From positions 37,047 to 77,169 of the forward strand of contig DGYN01000082.1 of NCBI GenBank assembly GCA_002398405.1: DNA of 40,123 nucleotides, written 5' to 3'. Each line of letters starts with the position of its first letter. Position 1 is the first letter of the stretch. Shown in pieces: positions 7,619 through 16,365 of this stretch. Under the pieces are notes generated by a model. That model was not told the DNA's origin. It did not search any database and saw nothing but the letters and a program-made list of their open reading frames with translations. The translations under genes were made by a program, and so were the position numbers. The DNA comes from Caulobacteraceae bacterium UBA5005 (GTDB lineage Bacteria > Pseudomonadota > Alphaproteobacteria > Caulobacterales > Caulobacteraceae).

Positions 7619-8363
7619 AGTAAAGCTGGTGGGCGCGGGTCCGGGCTCGGCCGATCTTCTGACGGTGCGGGCCCTGCGCGCCATCGAGGGGGCGGAGGCC
7701 CTGCTCTACGACGCCCTCATCGGCGACGAGGTTCTCAAGCTCGCCCCCGCGAAATGCCTGAAGATTCAAACTGGCAAGCGTTCGGGCAAGACCAGCATGA
7801 AGCAGGACGCCATCAACGCCCTGATGGCCAAGCTCGCCTTGCGCGGCCTGAAGGTGGTGCGGCTGAAGGGGGGCGATCCGTCAGTGTTCGGCCGCTGCGG
7901 CGAGGAGCGGGAATATCTTGAGGCCCGCGGCGTCGCGGTGGAGATCGTCCCCGGCGTCACGGCGGCCAGCGCCGCGGCCGCCCAGTTCGGCTTTCCGCTG
8001 ACCCATCGCGGCGAGGCGCGCAGGCTGATGTTCGCCACCGTCCGGATGCAGGACGGCCAGATCGTCGGTGAGGGCTGGGACGCGGCGGCGGACCGGGAGA
8101 CCACCCTTGCCCTCTACATGGGCCGCGACTGCGTCCGCGAGATCTGCGCCAGGCTCATCGCCTGTGGCCGACCGGCGACAACGCCGGCGGCGGCGGTGGA
8201 AAACGCCGGCCGCCCCGAAGCACGCCTCATCGAGGGGACCCTGGCGACCCTGCCGGAGCGGCTACTGGCGCTCGCTCCGGAGGGGCCGACGGTGATCCTG
8301 GTCGGCGAAGCGGTGGCGCGCCGGGCCTATCAGACAATCGATCTGCGGATCGCCATCTCATAG
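7608..8363 (+). CDS. cobA: Uroporphyrinogen-III C-methyltransferase (SUMT)
   Basis: A 251-residue tetrapyrrole methylase that converts uroporphyrinogen III to precorrin-2 with two SAM molecules, the first step to siroheme (and cobalamin). Motifs: VGAGPGSADLLTVRA at the N-terminus, VVRLKGGDPSVFGR (about 83-96), VEIVPGVTAASAAAA (about 110-124) and FPLTHRGEARRLMFAT. The ATG at 7608 lies inside the end of nasA with GGGAGG just before it; an upstream in-frame ATG at 7575 would add eleven unrelated residues and is less likely. Overlap with nasA and the neighbouring nirB explain its job: siroheme supply for nitrite reductase. Its last 34 bases overlap the convergent hydrolase gene. Confidence 0.94.
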   Translation: MRPEVKLVGAGPGSADLLTVRALRAIEGAEALLYDALIGDEVLKLAPAKCLKIQTGKRSGKTSMKQDAINALMAKLALRGLKVVRLKGGDPSVFGRCGEEREYLEARGVAVEIVPGVTAASAAAAQFGFPLTHRGEARRLMFATVRMQDGQIVGEGWDAAADRETTLALYMGRDCVREICARLIACGRPATTPAAAVENAGRPEARLIEGTLATLPERLLALAPEGPTVILVGEAVARRAYQTIDLRIAIS

Positions 8364-9646
8364 TCCTGCAGGACGTTGTTGCCTGGCTGCTGGACGAAGA
8401 GCGCGGCGGTCATCTGTTCGGCGGGGTCGGTCCAGCTGGTGGTGCCATAGGCGCCCGCCCAGCCGAAGGCCCCCTTGGAGCGCCCGGTCTTGGCCGCCAC
8501 AGGATCGAGGACTACGCGGACGGTGTAGCCAAAACCCGTGCCGCCGGTGGAGCCGTTGGTCCCGCCGTAGAGATTGCCGGTGTGATTGGCGCTCATCAGC
8601 TCGACGGTGGCCGGTTTCAACAGCCGCTTGCCGTTGAACTCGCCCTTGTTGAGCAGCATCTGCTCGAAGTGCATGTAGTCGTGCACCGTCGACATGGTCC
8701 CGCCCGCGCCGGAGAAATAGGTCGTGGGGGCATAGCCGAAGGCCGCGCGCGCCGGCCGCCAGTTGGCGCCCTCACGCTGATAGAGCGTCAGGATGCGCTG
8801 ATACTTCGACGCCGGGATGTTGAAGCCGGTGTCACGCATGTCCAGCGGCTCCCACAGACGCTCGCGCAGGAAGACATCCGCGGGGGTTTTCGAGGCGATC
8901 TCGACGATGCGCAGCAGGACGTCGATGCCGTCGCTGGCCGAATAGCGCCACTGGCTGCCCGGCTGGAAGTCCAGCGGCGTCGCCCCCAGGCGCGGGATGT
9001 AGGTCGCCAGCGTGTCCCCTGGCTCGCGGCGAGCCGGGTTGACCAGGCCCCCGGCGCCCCCGGAGGAAAGCCCCGAGGTGTGGGTCATGAAATCCCGGAC
9101 CAGGAGGTCGCGGCTAGCGGGGACCAGGGTGACGCGGGCGGCCAGCGCCCGGCGCGCTTCCGGCGTGCGGGCGTCGGCCATGGAAACCCCGGCCGGCAGG
9201 ACGGCGACCTTGGTGTCCTTGAACTCGGGGATGAAGCGGCTGACCTTGTCGTCGGGCGACAGCTTGCCCTCCTCCATCATCATCATGGCGGCGACGCCGA
9301 TGGTCGGCTTGGTCGAGGACATCATGCGGTGGATATCGTCGCGGCGCATGGGCGCGCCGGTCTCCACATCGCGCACCCCGTGGGCCTGGTAGTGAACCAG
9401 CTTGCCGCGCCGGGCCACCGCGGTCACCGCGCCGGTCAGGTGGCCCTGGTCCATATGGCTCTTGATCGCGGCGGCGATATTGGCGTCGAGCTGCGGCGAG
9501 AGGCCCACGCTGGCCGGAGCGACGGGGGTCCAGCTGAAGTTGCCGGCCCGTGTCTGCGCGAGCGCTGGGCCCGCGATGCCGGCGGCGCCGGCGAGCCCGG
9601 CGATCTTGAACAGGTCCCGGCGATCGGGGTTGCGGATATCGGTCAT
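8330..9646 (-). CDS. Serine hydrolase, class C beta-lactamase/family VIII esterase fold, Tat-exported
   Basis: A 438-residue protein with a twin-arginine leader: DRRDLFKIAGLAGAAGIAG followed by ALA-Q, so it is exported folded to the periplasm. The penicillin-binding/beta-lactamase fold is indicated by the SxxK motif SSTK (Ser110, Lys113), a YSAS segment (Tyr235) in the place of the class C YxN, and a GWAGAYGTTSW segment near the C-terminus. Such proteins act as esterases, D-aminopeptidases or weak beta-lactamases; substrate cannot be read from the sequence. The ATG has GGGAGG upstream. It is convergent with, and overlaps by 34 bases, the SUMT gene. Confidence 0.88.
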   Translation of the reverse strand: MTDIRNPDRRDLFKIAGLAGAAGIAGPALAQTRAGNFSWTPVAPASVGLSPQLDANIAAAIKSHMDQGHLTGAVTAVARRGKLVHYQAHGVRDVETGAPMRRDDIHRMMSSTKPTIGVAAMMMMEEGKLSPDDKVSRFIPEFKDTKVAVLPAGVSMADARTPEARRALAARVTLVPASRDLLVRDFMTHTSGLSSGGAGGLVNPARREPGDTLATYIPRLGATPLDFQPGSQWRYSASDGIDVLLRIVEIASKTPADVFLRERLWEPLDMRDTGFNIPASKYQRILTLYQREGANWRPARAAFGYAPTTYFSGAGGTMSTVHDYMHFEQMLLNKGEFNGKRLLKPATVELMSANHTGNLYGGTNGSTGGTGFGYTVRVVLDPVAAKTGRSKGAFGWAGAYGTTSWTDPAEQMTAALFVQQPGNNVLQDYEMAIRRSIV

Positions 9647-9793
9647 GGTTTTCCCTCCCTGGCCGTCTTGCTACGGCCTTGACCCGACCTTAAGGCCGGG
9701 GAACAGATCGCGCCAGCCACCGGCGGGACTTGCCTCGGCGGCAAACCCCTCTAGCGTGCGCGGCGACCCGACCGCCTGGAGCCGCCGACCCCT

Positions 9794-10966
9794 ATGGCCG
9801 ATACCGATGCCGCCGAAGCCGCGCTGCGCAAAGCCAACGCCCAGCTCGCCAAGGATTACGACGCCGTCATCTATGATCCCACCGGCCACGACCCTCAGGT
9901 CAATCCGGCGCATTGGGGCCCCTGGGCGGCGATGTTCGGCGCCAGCGCGGCGCCGGCCGATGTCCTGGACCTGGCCTGCGGGTCCGGCTCGCAGCTCTTG
10001 GCGATCGCCAGCCGGGCGACGGGCGGCATCGTCGGCATCGACATCTCCGAAGAGGCCGTGAAGCTCGCCAAGCAGAAGTTCGCGGCCGCCGGACGGGCGG
10101 CGGACCTGCGCTGCATGGACCTGCTGGACGCCGACGCGGCGGACCTTGGCCAGTTCGACCTGATCTCCTGCGTCGGCTCGCTCTATGTGGTGCCAGGGCC
10201 GGTGCGCGAGAAGATGCTCTCTCTGATCGGCCAGTGTCTCAAGCCCGGCGGCGTCGTCCTGATCAGCTGCTATGCGGGGCTATGGGCGCAGATGTCGGTC
10301 AATCTGCAGCGCCTGGTGCGGGCGGCGGTCAATCCCGCGGACCCCCCCGGGCAGCAGGTCGCCCAGGGCCGGGCCGTGGTCGCCCAGTTCCTTGAACTGG
10401 CCAGGTCCAAAATGGCCCCCGAGCCGGTGATCCGGCAGGCCGAGAGCGCCGCCAACCTCGAGGACGTGATCTTCTACCACGAGATGCTGGGCGGCCACCT
10501 GACCGCCCTGAGCACCCTGGAGCTCAACCAGGCGCTGTCGGCGTACGGTATAGGCTTCGCCCTCAACCTTAATATCGATCACAGCGTGCTGCTCCAGACC
10601 GCCAAGGCGCGGGCCATCTTTGTGGACGGCCAGGACGCCCTTTTGGGCGGCTACCGCTACGCCCTCTACGTCAAATGGCCGGGGCAGAACCAGGAGATCA
10701 ACCCCGACGCCCCCGGGATCATCTGGTCGACGCCGCTCCGGCCGCAGAGCGGGGCCTCCTACGTCACGCCCGACGGCGGAACCGCCACGGTTCCCGCCCC
10801 CGTCACCCGGGCGGTGCTGGCCGCCCTGGCCGAGCGGCCAAGGCCGTGGGCCGAGGCCCTGGACGCGGCGCGGGCCGCCCTGGGCGGCGAGATCGACCTC
10901 AACGTGCTGCGCGCCGACGTCGCGGTGATGCTGCCGGCGAGGTTCCTGGTTCCCTCGCTGGCCTAG
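9794..10966 (+). CDS. Class I SAM-dependent methyltransferase with C-terminal regulatory-like domain
   Basis: A 390-residue protein. The N-terminal half is a Rossmann methyltransferase: motif I VLDLACGSGSQLLAIA (about 57-72), acidic ribose-binding GIDISEEAV, motif II-like region MDLLDADAADLGQFDLISCVGS and motif III LKPGGVVLISC. The second half (about 210-390) resembles the 'methyltransferase regulatory' domain that follows such domains in other proteobacteria; this part is assigned by general pattern, not by a clear motif. Substrate unknown. The gene is divergent from the serine hydrolase (147-base shared upstream region with no clear promoter) and convergent with the M16 peptidase, 12 bases away. 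Confidence 0.82.
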   Translation: MADTDAAEAALRKANAQLAKDYDAVIYDPTGHDPQVNPAHWGPWAAMFGASAAPADVLDLACGSGSQLLAIASRATGGIVGIDISEEAVKLAKQKFAAAGRAADLRCMDLLDADAADLGQFDLISCVGSLYVVPGPVREKMLSLIGQCLKPGGVVLISCYAGLWAQMSVNLQRLVRAAVNPADPPGQQVAQGRAVVAQFLELARSKMAPEPVIRQAESAANLEDVIFYHEMLGGHLTALSTLELNQALSAYGIGFALNLNIDHSVLLQTAKARAIFVDGQDALLGGYRYALYVKWPGQNQEINPDAPGIIWSTPLRPQSGASYVTPDGGTATVPAPVTRAVLAALAERPRPWAEALDAARAALGGEIDLNVLRADVAVMLPARFLVPSLA

Positions 10967-10978
10967 CTGACGGGCCAA

Positions 10979-13750
10979 TTAGCCGGCGGGATTGCCGTCG
11001 GCGTCGACCAGGCGGACCTCCATGCCCAGTTCGCGCAGGCCCGCTTCAATCCGCCGCTTGTCGCCGACCACCACCCAGGTGAGGTTCTGGTTGGGCAGGA
11101 TCTTCCTCCCCGCGGCCAGGGCCTGTTCGGGGGTCACCGACTTCAGGCGGGTGGCGTAGTTGTCGAAATAGTTGTCCGGCAGATTGTAGGTTAGGATCTC
11201 GTCGATCGCCCCGGCCACCGCCCCGTTGGAACCCCACCGCGAGGCCAGCCCCATCACCGAATTGTTAGCGCTGGTGGCGATTTCCGCCGCGGTGATCGGC
11301 CGGGCGCCGAGAACGTCGGTCAGCTCCTTCTGCAGTTCCTGGATCGACTCCTTGGTCTTGTCGGTCTGGATCTGGGCGGTGATGCGGAACATCCTGGGCC
11401 CCGTGCCCGAGGAGGCGACGCCGGAGTTGACCCCGTAGGACCAGCCCTTGTCCTCCCGCAGGTTCATGTTGATCCGGCTGGTGAAATTGCCGCCGAAATT
11501 GGTGTTGAAGGCGCCGATGTTGAACTCGTCTTCGGCGTTGCGCGGGGCGGTCGGGAAGCCGGCCACCACATAGGACTGCGGCGAGCCGGGGCGATCGACC
11601 AGATAGATCACCGGCTTGGCCGGCGCGGCCGGAGCCGGGACCGTGATGCGCGGGGGCGCGCCGGTCCCGCGCCAGCCGCCGAAGGCGCGCTCCAGTTTCG
11701 GAACGATCTCGGACACCGTGGTGTCGCCGACCACGATCATCACCGCGTTGTCGGGCTTGAACCAGCGGCTGTGAAAGGCGGCCAGGTCATCCCGGGTTAT
11801 CGAGGCGATGCTCTCCTCGGTCGACTGGCGGCCATAGGGATGGTCCCTGCCATAGACCAGTTGCGACAGCACCCGCCCGGCGATGGAGGCCGGTTGCAGC
11901 TTGGCCGAGCGGATGGCGTTGATCTGCTGGGTCTTGACCCGGTCGACATCGGCCTGGCGGAAGGCCGGGTTCTGGACGACGTCGGCATAGACGGCGAGCG
12001 AGGGATCCAGCGTCGCCTTCAAGGCGGAGAGCTGGACGCTGGATTGCTCGCCCCCGCCGCCGGCGAACAGTTCGGCGCCGAGCAGGGTCAGGGTGTCGGC
12101 CAGCTGCTGGCTGTCGCGGGTCTTGGTGCCCTCATCGAGCAGCGACAGGGTGATGCCTCCCGTGCCCGCCTTCAGCGAGGCGTAGTCCGCCGCGTGAGCG
12201 GTGTCGAGCTGCAGGCTGAAGCTGACCAGCGGAACCTCATGGCGCTCGACCACCACGACCTTGAGGCCATTGGCTAGCGTCGCGCGCTGGAACTTGGGGA
12301 AGGGCGCGTCGGCCACGGTGGACGCCTTGGGAATGCCGGCCTTGCGGTCGACATCGGTCCCCTGGGCGGTGAACGGGAACGGCAGGATGGTCAGGGTGTA
12401 GGAGCCGTCGGTCACCCAGGTGCGGGCGGCGGCGGCGACCTGGGCGGCGGTGGCCGACCGCTGGAACTCGAACATGTCGATGAAGGCGTCGGGCTTGCCG
12501 AGGTAGACCTGGCCCGTCGCCAGGATCGAGGCCTTGCTGTTGATCGCCTCCAGGCCGCGCACCGCGGCGGCGGTGTTGCGGGCCCTAAGCTTGGTGAGCT
12601 CGGCGGCGGTGGGGCCGGTGCGGGTCAGCTTGGCCATCTCCTCGTCGACGGCGCGCTCGATATAGGCCATGTCCGTCCCGGGCTTGCCCATGATGGTGAC
12701 GGTGAAGCGGCCCGCGATCTCGCTGCCGCCCGCGAAGACGTTCACGCTGGTCGCGACCTGCTCGTCATAGACCAGCCGCTTGGTCAGCCGCGACGTCCGG
12801 TCCGCGGCCAGGGTGTCGGCGTAGAGGTCCAGCAGCAGGGTGTCCTTGTTCCCGTACTCAGGGATGTTCCAGATCTTCTGCAGCCGTGGCTGGGCGACCC
12901 GGTCATAGGCGATCTCCCGCTGGGCGCCGGTGCGTTTGGCGACCCACACCTTGGGTTGGGCCACGGGCTCTCCGGGGGGGATCGATCCGAAGAACTTCTC
13001 GACCTTGGCCAGGGCTTCGGCCGGCGAGATATCGCCCGACAGCACCACCACGGCGTTGGAGGGGCCATAGTACTTGCGGAACCAGTCCTTGACCTGGTCG
13101 AGTTTGGCGGCCTGCAGGTCGTCCAGCGATCCGATCACCGAGTGGTCGTAAGGGTGGCCCTGCGGATAGGTGGCGGCGATGACCAGGTCCTGGGCGATGG
13201 CGTAGGGCTGGTTGTCCCCCTGGCGCTTTTCGTTCTGAACGACGCCGCGCTGTTCATCGAGCCGCGCCTGATCGACGACCCCCAGGAAGTGGCCCATGCG
13301 GTCGCTCTCCAGCCACAGGATGGCGTCCAGGTTCTCCTTCGGCACCGTCTGGAAATAGTTGGTCCGGTCGTTGGAGGTCGTGCCGTTCTGCTCGGTGGCG
13401 CCGATCTGGCGGGTGGCCTTGAAGTAGTCGTCGTTGAAGTTCTCCGACCCCTGGAACATCAGGTGCTCGAACAGGTGGGCGAAACCCGACTGGCCGTCAG
13501 GCTCGTTCTTGGAGCCGACGTGGTACCAGATGTTGAAATGCACCACCGGGGCCTTGCGGTCCTCGTGGACGATCAGGGTCAGGCCGTTCTTCAGGGTGTA
13601 GCGGGTGTGGGGCAGCGAGATCTTCATCTTCGCCAGCGCCGCGGCGGCCTGGGCCTCAGGCGGCCCGCCAGAGCCTCCGCCGCTCGTGGTGGCGCAGGAC
13701 GCGAGCCCAACGCAGGCGACAAGGATTGCAGCGACGACCTTGCGAAGCAT
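10979..13750 (-). CDS. M16 family zinc metallopeptidase, lipoprotein
   Basis: A 923-residue two-module pitrilysin-family peptidase. A lipoprotein signal MLRKVVAAILVACVGLASC gives lipidation at Cys19. The catalytic inverted zinc motif HLFEH (92-96) lies in QSGFAHLFEHLMFQGSENF, with the downstream Glu in DEQRGVVQNEKRQ. The C-terminal half is a second, inactive M16 module (about 480-923). It probably cleaves peptides in the periplasm or at the outer membrane. The ATG at 13750 has GGGGAGG nine bases upstream; a GTG at 13768 would place that ribosome site inside the coding region and is rejected. Upstream, TATAAA near 13775 on this strand may be the -10 box. Confidence 0.92.
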   Translation of the reverse strand: MLRKVVAAILVACVGLASCATTSGGGSGGPPEAQAAAALAKMKISLPHTRYTLKNGLTLIVHEDRKAPVVHFNIWYHVGSKNEPDGQSGFAHLFEHLMFQGSENFNDDYFKATRQIGATEQNGTTSNDRTNYFQTVPKENLDAILWLESDRMGHFLGVVDQARLDEQRGVVQNEKRQGDNQPYAIAQDLVIAATYPQGHPYDHSVIGSLDDLQAAKLDQVKDWFRKYYGPSNAVVVLSGDISPAEALAKVEKFFGSIPPGEPVAQPKVWVAKRTGAQREIAYDRVAQPRLQKIWNIPEYGNKDTLLLDLYADTLAADRTSRLTKRLVYDEQVATSVNVFAGGSEIAGRFTVTIMGKPGTDMAYIERAVDEEMAKLTRTGPTAAELTKLRARNTAAAVRGLEAINSKASILATGQVYLGKPDAFIDMFEFQRSATAAQVAAAARTWVTDGSYTLTILPFPFTAQGTDVDRKAGIPKASTVADAPFPKFQRATLANGLKVVVVERHEVPLVSFSLQLDTAHAADYASLKAGTGGITLSLLDEGTKTRDSQQLADTLTLLGAELFAGGGGEQSSVQLSALKATLDPSLAVYADVVQNPAFRQADVDRVKTQQINAIRSAKLQPASIAGRVLSQLVYGRDHPYGRQSTEESIASITRDDLAAFHSRWFKPDNAVMIVVGDTTVSEIVPKLERAFGGWRGTGAPPRITVPAPAAPAKPVIYLVDRPGSPQSYVVAGFPTAPRNAEDEFNIGAFNTNFGGNFTSRINMNLREDKGWSYGVNSGVASSGTGPRMFRITAQIQTDKTKESIQELQKELTDVLGARPITAAEIATSANNSVMGLASRWGSNGAVAGAIDEILTYNLPDNYFDNYATRLKSVTPEQALAAGRKILPNQNLTWVVVGDKRRIEAGLRELGMEVRLVDADGNPAG

Positions 13751-13819
13751 GGATGTGATCCTCCCCACGACGGATTTTATACAAACTAATGCATGGGTAG
13801 AGCGGCTTGAGAAGGGGCA

Positions 13820-13950
13820 GGGGACTGTTTGAAAGCCGCAGGCTTTAAAACAGTCCCCGACACCGGGGCAAACCTGGGACGCCGGCGCTCGTGGATCGCC
13901 CGGTGTCGGGGACAGTTAGAAATCGCCTTCGCCGATTTCAAACAGTCCCC
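13820..13950. repeat. REPIN-like element 2
   Basis: Hairpin 1 (13820-13858) pairs GGGGACTGTTTGAAAGCC with its complement around GCA (17 pairs, one mismatch). Hairpin 2 (13908-13950) pairs GGGGACAGTTAGAAATCG with CGATTTCAAACAGTCCCC. Between them CCCCGACACCGGG (13855-13867) and CCCGGTGTCGGGG (13899-13911) are perfect inverted copies, so the whole 131 bases can form a large cruciform. The last base overlaps the stop codon of the kefB-like gene, and the element probably acts in the 3' ends or 5' region between the two minus-strand genes. Confidence 0.85.
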
Positions 13951-15731
13951 TAGCGATTCAGCGCATCCCTCGCCCGCTTTGTCCGCCCGCCCAGGGCTTC
14001 GGGCCTGTTCAGCAACTTCCTAAACTCGTCGCGGCGCTCATGGATCGAGGCGATGACCAGGCCCATGGGGATGCCGATGTCCACCAGGACCGCTTCGGAG
14101 AGCTGCAGGCTCGCCTCGATGGTTTCGGGCACCGCGTCGGTGGCGCCCAGGTCATAGAGGCGCTGGGCGTGGCGGGCGTCCCGGGCCCGGGCGACGATGG
14201 TCAGGTCGGGGCGCAGCTCACGCGCCGTGGCGACCACGGCCTCGGTCCCCTCTGGGCTATCCATGGTGATGACGAGGGCGCGGGCGGTGTCCAGGCCGCA
14301 GCGTTTGAGGAACTCGGGCCTGGAGGCGTCCCCGAAATAGATCTGCTTGCCCTCCCGGCGGGCCGCGTCGATCGGCCTTGCGTCGCGCTCGGCCCCGATC
14401 CAGGGGATGTTGTGGCGTTCCAGCATACCGCTGACCAGCTTGCCGACCCGGCCATAGCCGACCACCAGGACCGCGGGCGCCTCGCTTGCCGTGACCGGCG
14501 GGGGCGCCGCCTCGCTGGGGACGGGCGCCTTGCCCCGGCCGATCCGCGAGGACAGGCCCGAGAGCAGCGGAATGGTGAACATCGAAAGGGTCGATGCGAC
14601 GAGAACGGTGTCCGCGACCCCCTTGGGGACCACCCCATGCCCGACGGCCGTGGCCAGGATGACAAAGGCGAATTCGCCGGCGGCCGACAGCAAGAGGGCA
14701 GCCTCCACGGCCTGGCGATTCTTCAGGCCGAACAGGCGGGCCAGGACGAAGATGATCACCGTCATGAGGGCCATGACGCCCGCGGCGATGCCCATCACCT
14801 GCGCGAAGTTGCCGATCAGCAGCGACATATCGAGGCCGATGCCGACCGAGACGAAAAAGAGGCCGAGCAGCAAGCCCTTGAACGGTTCGATGGTGACCTC
14901 GACCTCGTGACGGTATTCGGTCTCCGCCAGCAGCAGGCCCGCGATAAAGGCGCCCAGGGCCATGGACAGGCCCGCCACCGCCGCCAGCACGCCGGCGCCG
15001 ATGACGATCAGCAGGGAGGCGGCCATGAACAGCTCCTCGCTCTTGGCCTTGGCCACAGACTTCATCAGCGGGCGAAGCACCAGGCGTCCCAGGACCACCA
15101 GGGCGAAGAGACCGACCACCGCCGGCACGAAGGCGAGGAACACTTTTGGCGAGAAGACCTCGCCCGCCTGGCCGCCGATCACCGTCAGGGTGATGAGGAT
15201 CGGGGCCACGGCCAGATCCTGGAACAGCAGCACCGAGAAGATGGCCCGCCCCGCCGCCGTGTGCTGGCGCTTCCGCTCGGCTAGCAGGGGCATGATGATG
15301 GCGGTGGAGGAGAGTGACAGCGCCGCCCCGAGCACCAGGGCCGAACCGACAGGCTGGCCCAGGGCATAGGCGGCGCCCGCGATGGCGGCGGTGCAGGCCA
15401 GGACCTGCAGGCCGCCCAGGCCAAAGACCATGCGGCGCATGAGCCGCAGCCGCTCCCAGGAGAGCTCGAGCCCGATCATGAACAGCAGGAAGACGACGCC
15501 AAGCTCGGCGAGCTGGCCGATTTCGGCGGGATCCGAGATGGTGAAGTAGGAAAACCAGGGGATGTGATCGGAGAGGGCGCCAAGGCCGAAGGGGCCAAGC
15601 AGGACGCCTGCCCCGAGGAAGCCGAGGATGGGGCTGATCTTCAGGCGGCGGAACAGGGGAACGACAACGCCGGCGGTCGCCAGGAACAGAACAACGTCCT
15701 TATATTCGCCTGGGTTGATCTCGCCCGCCAT
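13950..15731 (-). CDS. CPA2 cation:proton antiporter with RCK domain (KefB/YbaL-like)
   Basis: A 593-residue inner-membrane protein. The N-terminal about 390 residues are a Na+/H+ exchanger-type domain with about twelve membrane segments (VVLFLATAGVVVPLFRRL, ILGFLGAGVLLGP, VVFLLFMIGLELSW, ALSLSSTAIIMPLLAE, FSVLLFQDLAVAPIL). The C-terminal part is a TrkA-N/RCK nucleotide-binding domain beginning VLVVGYGRVGKLVSGML, with GDASRPEFLKRCGL. It probably performs K+/H+ (or Na+/H+) exchange gated by nucleotide. The ATG at 15731 has GGAGAG three bases upstream. The frame stays open to 16040 but that extension lacks sense and is antisense to the DUF2946-like gene, so it is rejected. Confidence 0.92.
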   Translation of the reverse strand: MAGEINPGEYKDVVLFLATAGVVVPLFRRLKISPILGFLGAGVLLGPFGLGALSDHIPWFSYFTISDPAEIGQLAELGVVFLLFMIGLELSWERLRLMRRMVFGLGGLQVLACTAAIAGAAYALGQPVGSALVLGAALSLSSTAIIMPLLAERKRQHTAAGRAIFSVLLFQDLAVAPILITLTVIGGQAGEVFSPKVFLAFVPAVVGLFALVVLGRLVLRPLMKSVAKAKSEELFMAASLLIVIGAGVLAAVAGLSMALGAFIAGLLLAETEYRHEVEVTIEPFKGLLLGLFFVSVGIGLDMSLLIGNFAQVMGIAAGVMALMTVIIFVLARLFGLKNRQAVEAALLLSAAGEFAFVILATAVGHGVVPKGVADTVLVASTLSMFTIPLLSGLSSRIGRGKAPVPSEAAPPPVTASEAPAVLVVGYGRVGKLVSGMLERHNIPWIGAERDARPIDAARREGKQIYFGDASRPEFLKRCGLDTARALVITMDSPEGTEAVVATARELRPDLTIVARARDARHAQRLYDLGATDAVPETIEASLQLSEAVLVDIGIPMGLVIASIHERRDEFRKLLNRPEALGGRTKRARDALNR

Positions 15732-15828
15732 GCTCTCTCCATATTGATGATGAGGCCCAGTATGGCGATTGGACGCGGTTTGCCAAATGGCGTTGCGCGT
15801 CGGGTCCTGCGCGGCTAAGCCCGCGCCC

Positions 15829-16191
15829 ATGAAACGGGCGAAAGCCTCTCTCCTGGCCAAGGCGTCGGCGGTCCTCGCGGGGCTGGCGATCCTCCTGCAG
15901 GCCGCAGCCTTCGCCCCTGCCAGCGCCGCGGAGATCATCGAGGTCTGCACCGCCCATGGGGTGGAGAAGATCATCGTTCCGGCGGACGACGGCGCGCCCG
16001 CGATGCCCGGCGACTGCGGCCATTGCGGCCACTGCGTCATGGCCAGCCCGGCCGGCCTTCCGGAAAGCCGCGCGGCCGCCCCGGTGCGCTATTCGGCTGA
16101 GGCGGCTGAGGTTGTCACCTCGACCGCGTTTGGCCCGCGCCTAGCCCGCGCGCCGCCTCGACCCCCAGGTCAAGGCCCACCGGCAATCTGA
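15829..16191 (+). CDS. DUF2946-like small Cys/His protein, putative copper-operon member
   Basis: A 120-residue protein with a signal-like N-terminus (KRAKASLLAKASAVLAGLAILLQAAAFAPASA) followed by a CTAHGVEKIIVPADD segment and a GDCGHCGHCVMA cluster with three cysteines spaced CxxCxxC and two histidines. This matches the pattern of DUF2946 proteins, which are often encoded with TonB receptors and PCuAC chaperones. Metal (copper) binding in the periplasm is inferred from the CGHCGHC cluster and the neighbours. Start at 15829 is chosen because it begins the signal sequence; an upstream ATG at 15769 gives an extension without signal character. Head-to-head with the kefB-like gene. Confidence 0.7.
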   Translation: MKRAKASLLAKASAVLAGLAILLQAAAFAPASAAEIIEVCTAHGVEKIIVPADDGAPAMPGDCGHCGHCVMASPAGLPESRAAAPVRYSAEAAEVVTSTAFGPRLARAPPRPPGQGPPAI

Positions 16192-16200
16192 ACCCCTCCT

Positions 16201-16338
16201 CCCTCCCCTTTATGGGGAGGGACAGACCGCGCAGCGGTCAGGGTGGGGGAGTCGGGTGACAATCACCGGCGCCCGAGCAAGCTTCTCACTTCCCCACCCG
16301 TCTCGCTGCGCTCGCCACCCTCCCCATGAAGGGGAGGG
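16201..16338. repeat. C-rich mosaic repeat, copy B
   Basis: Bounded by CCCTCCCC-tttat-GGGGAGGG (16201-16221) and CCCTCCCC-atgaa-GGGGAGGG (16318-16338). Inside are GACCGCGCAGCGGTC, CAGGGTGGGGGAGTC and CCCCACCCGTCTCGCTGCG, also seen in the other copies. It lies between the DUF2946-like gene and the TonB receptor, only 27 bases before the receptor start, so it is probably part of the receptor mRNA leader if the genes are co-transcribed. Confidence 0.8.
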
Positions 16339-16365
16339 AAGGAGTCCCTTCAGAGATCCAATTCC

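Noticed and set aside
5312..7684. 790-residue open frame on the minus strand
   Set aside because: Shadow of nasA; no domain or ribosome site, and the plus-strand product is unmistakable.
14040..15284. 414-residue plus-strand frame in the antiporter region
   Set aside because: Asp/Gly/His-rich shadow of the KefB-like gene, no recognisable sequence.
15732..16040. N-terminal extension of the KefB-like antiporter
   Set aside because: Ribosome site and membrane start are at 15731; the extra residues are antisense to the DUF2946-like gene.
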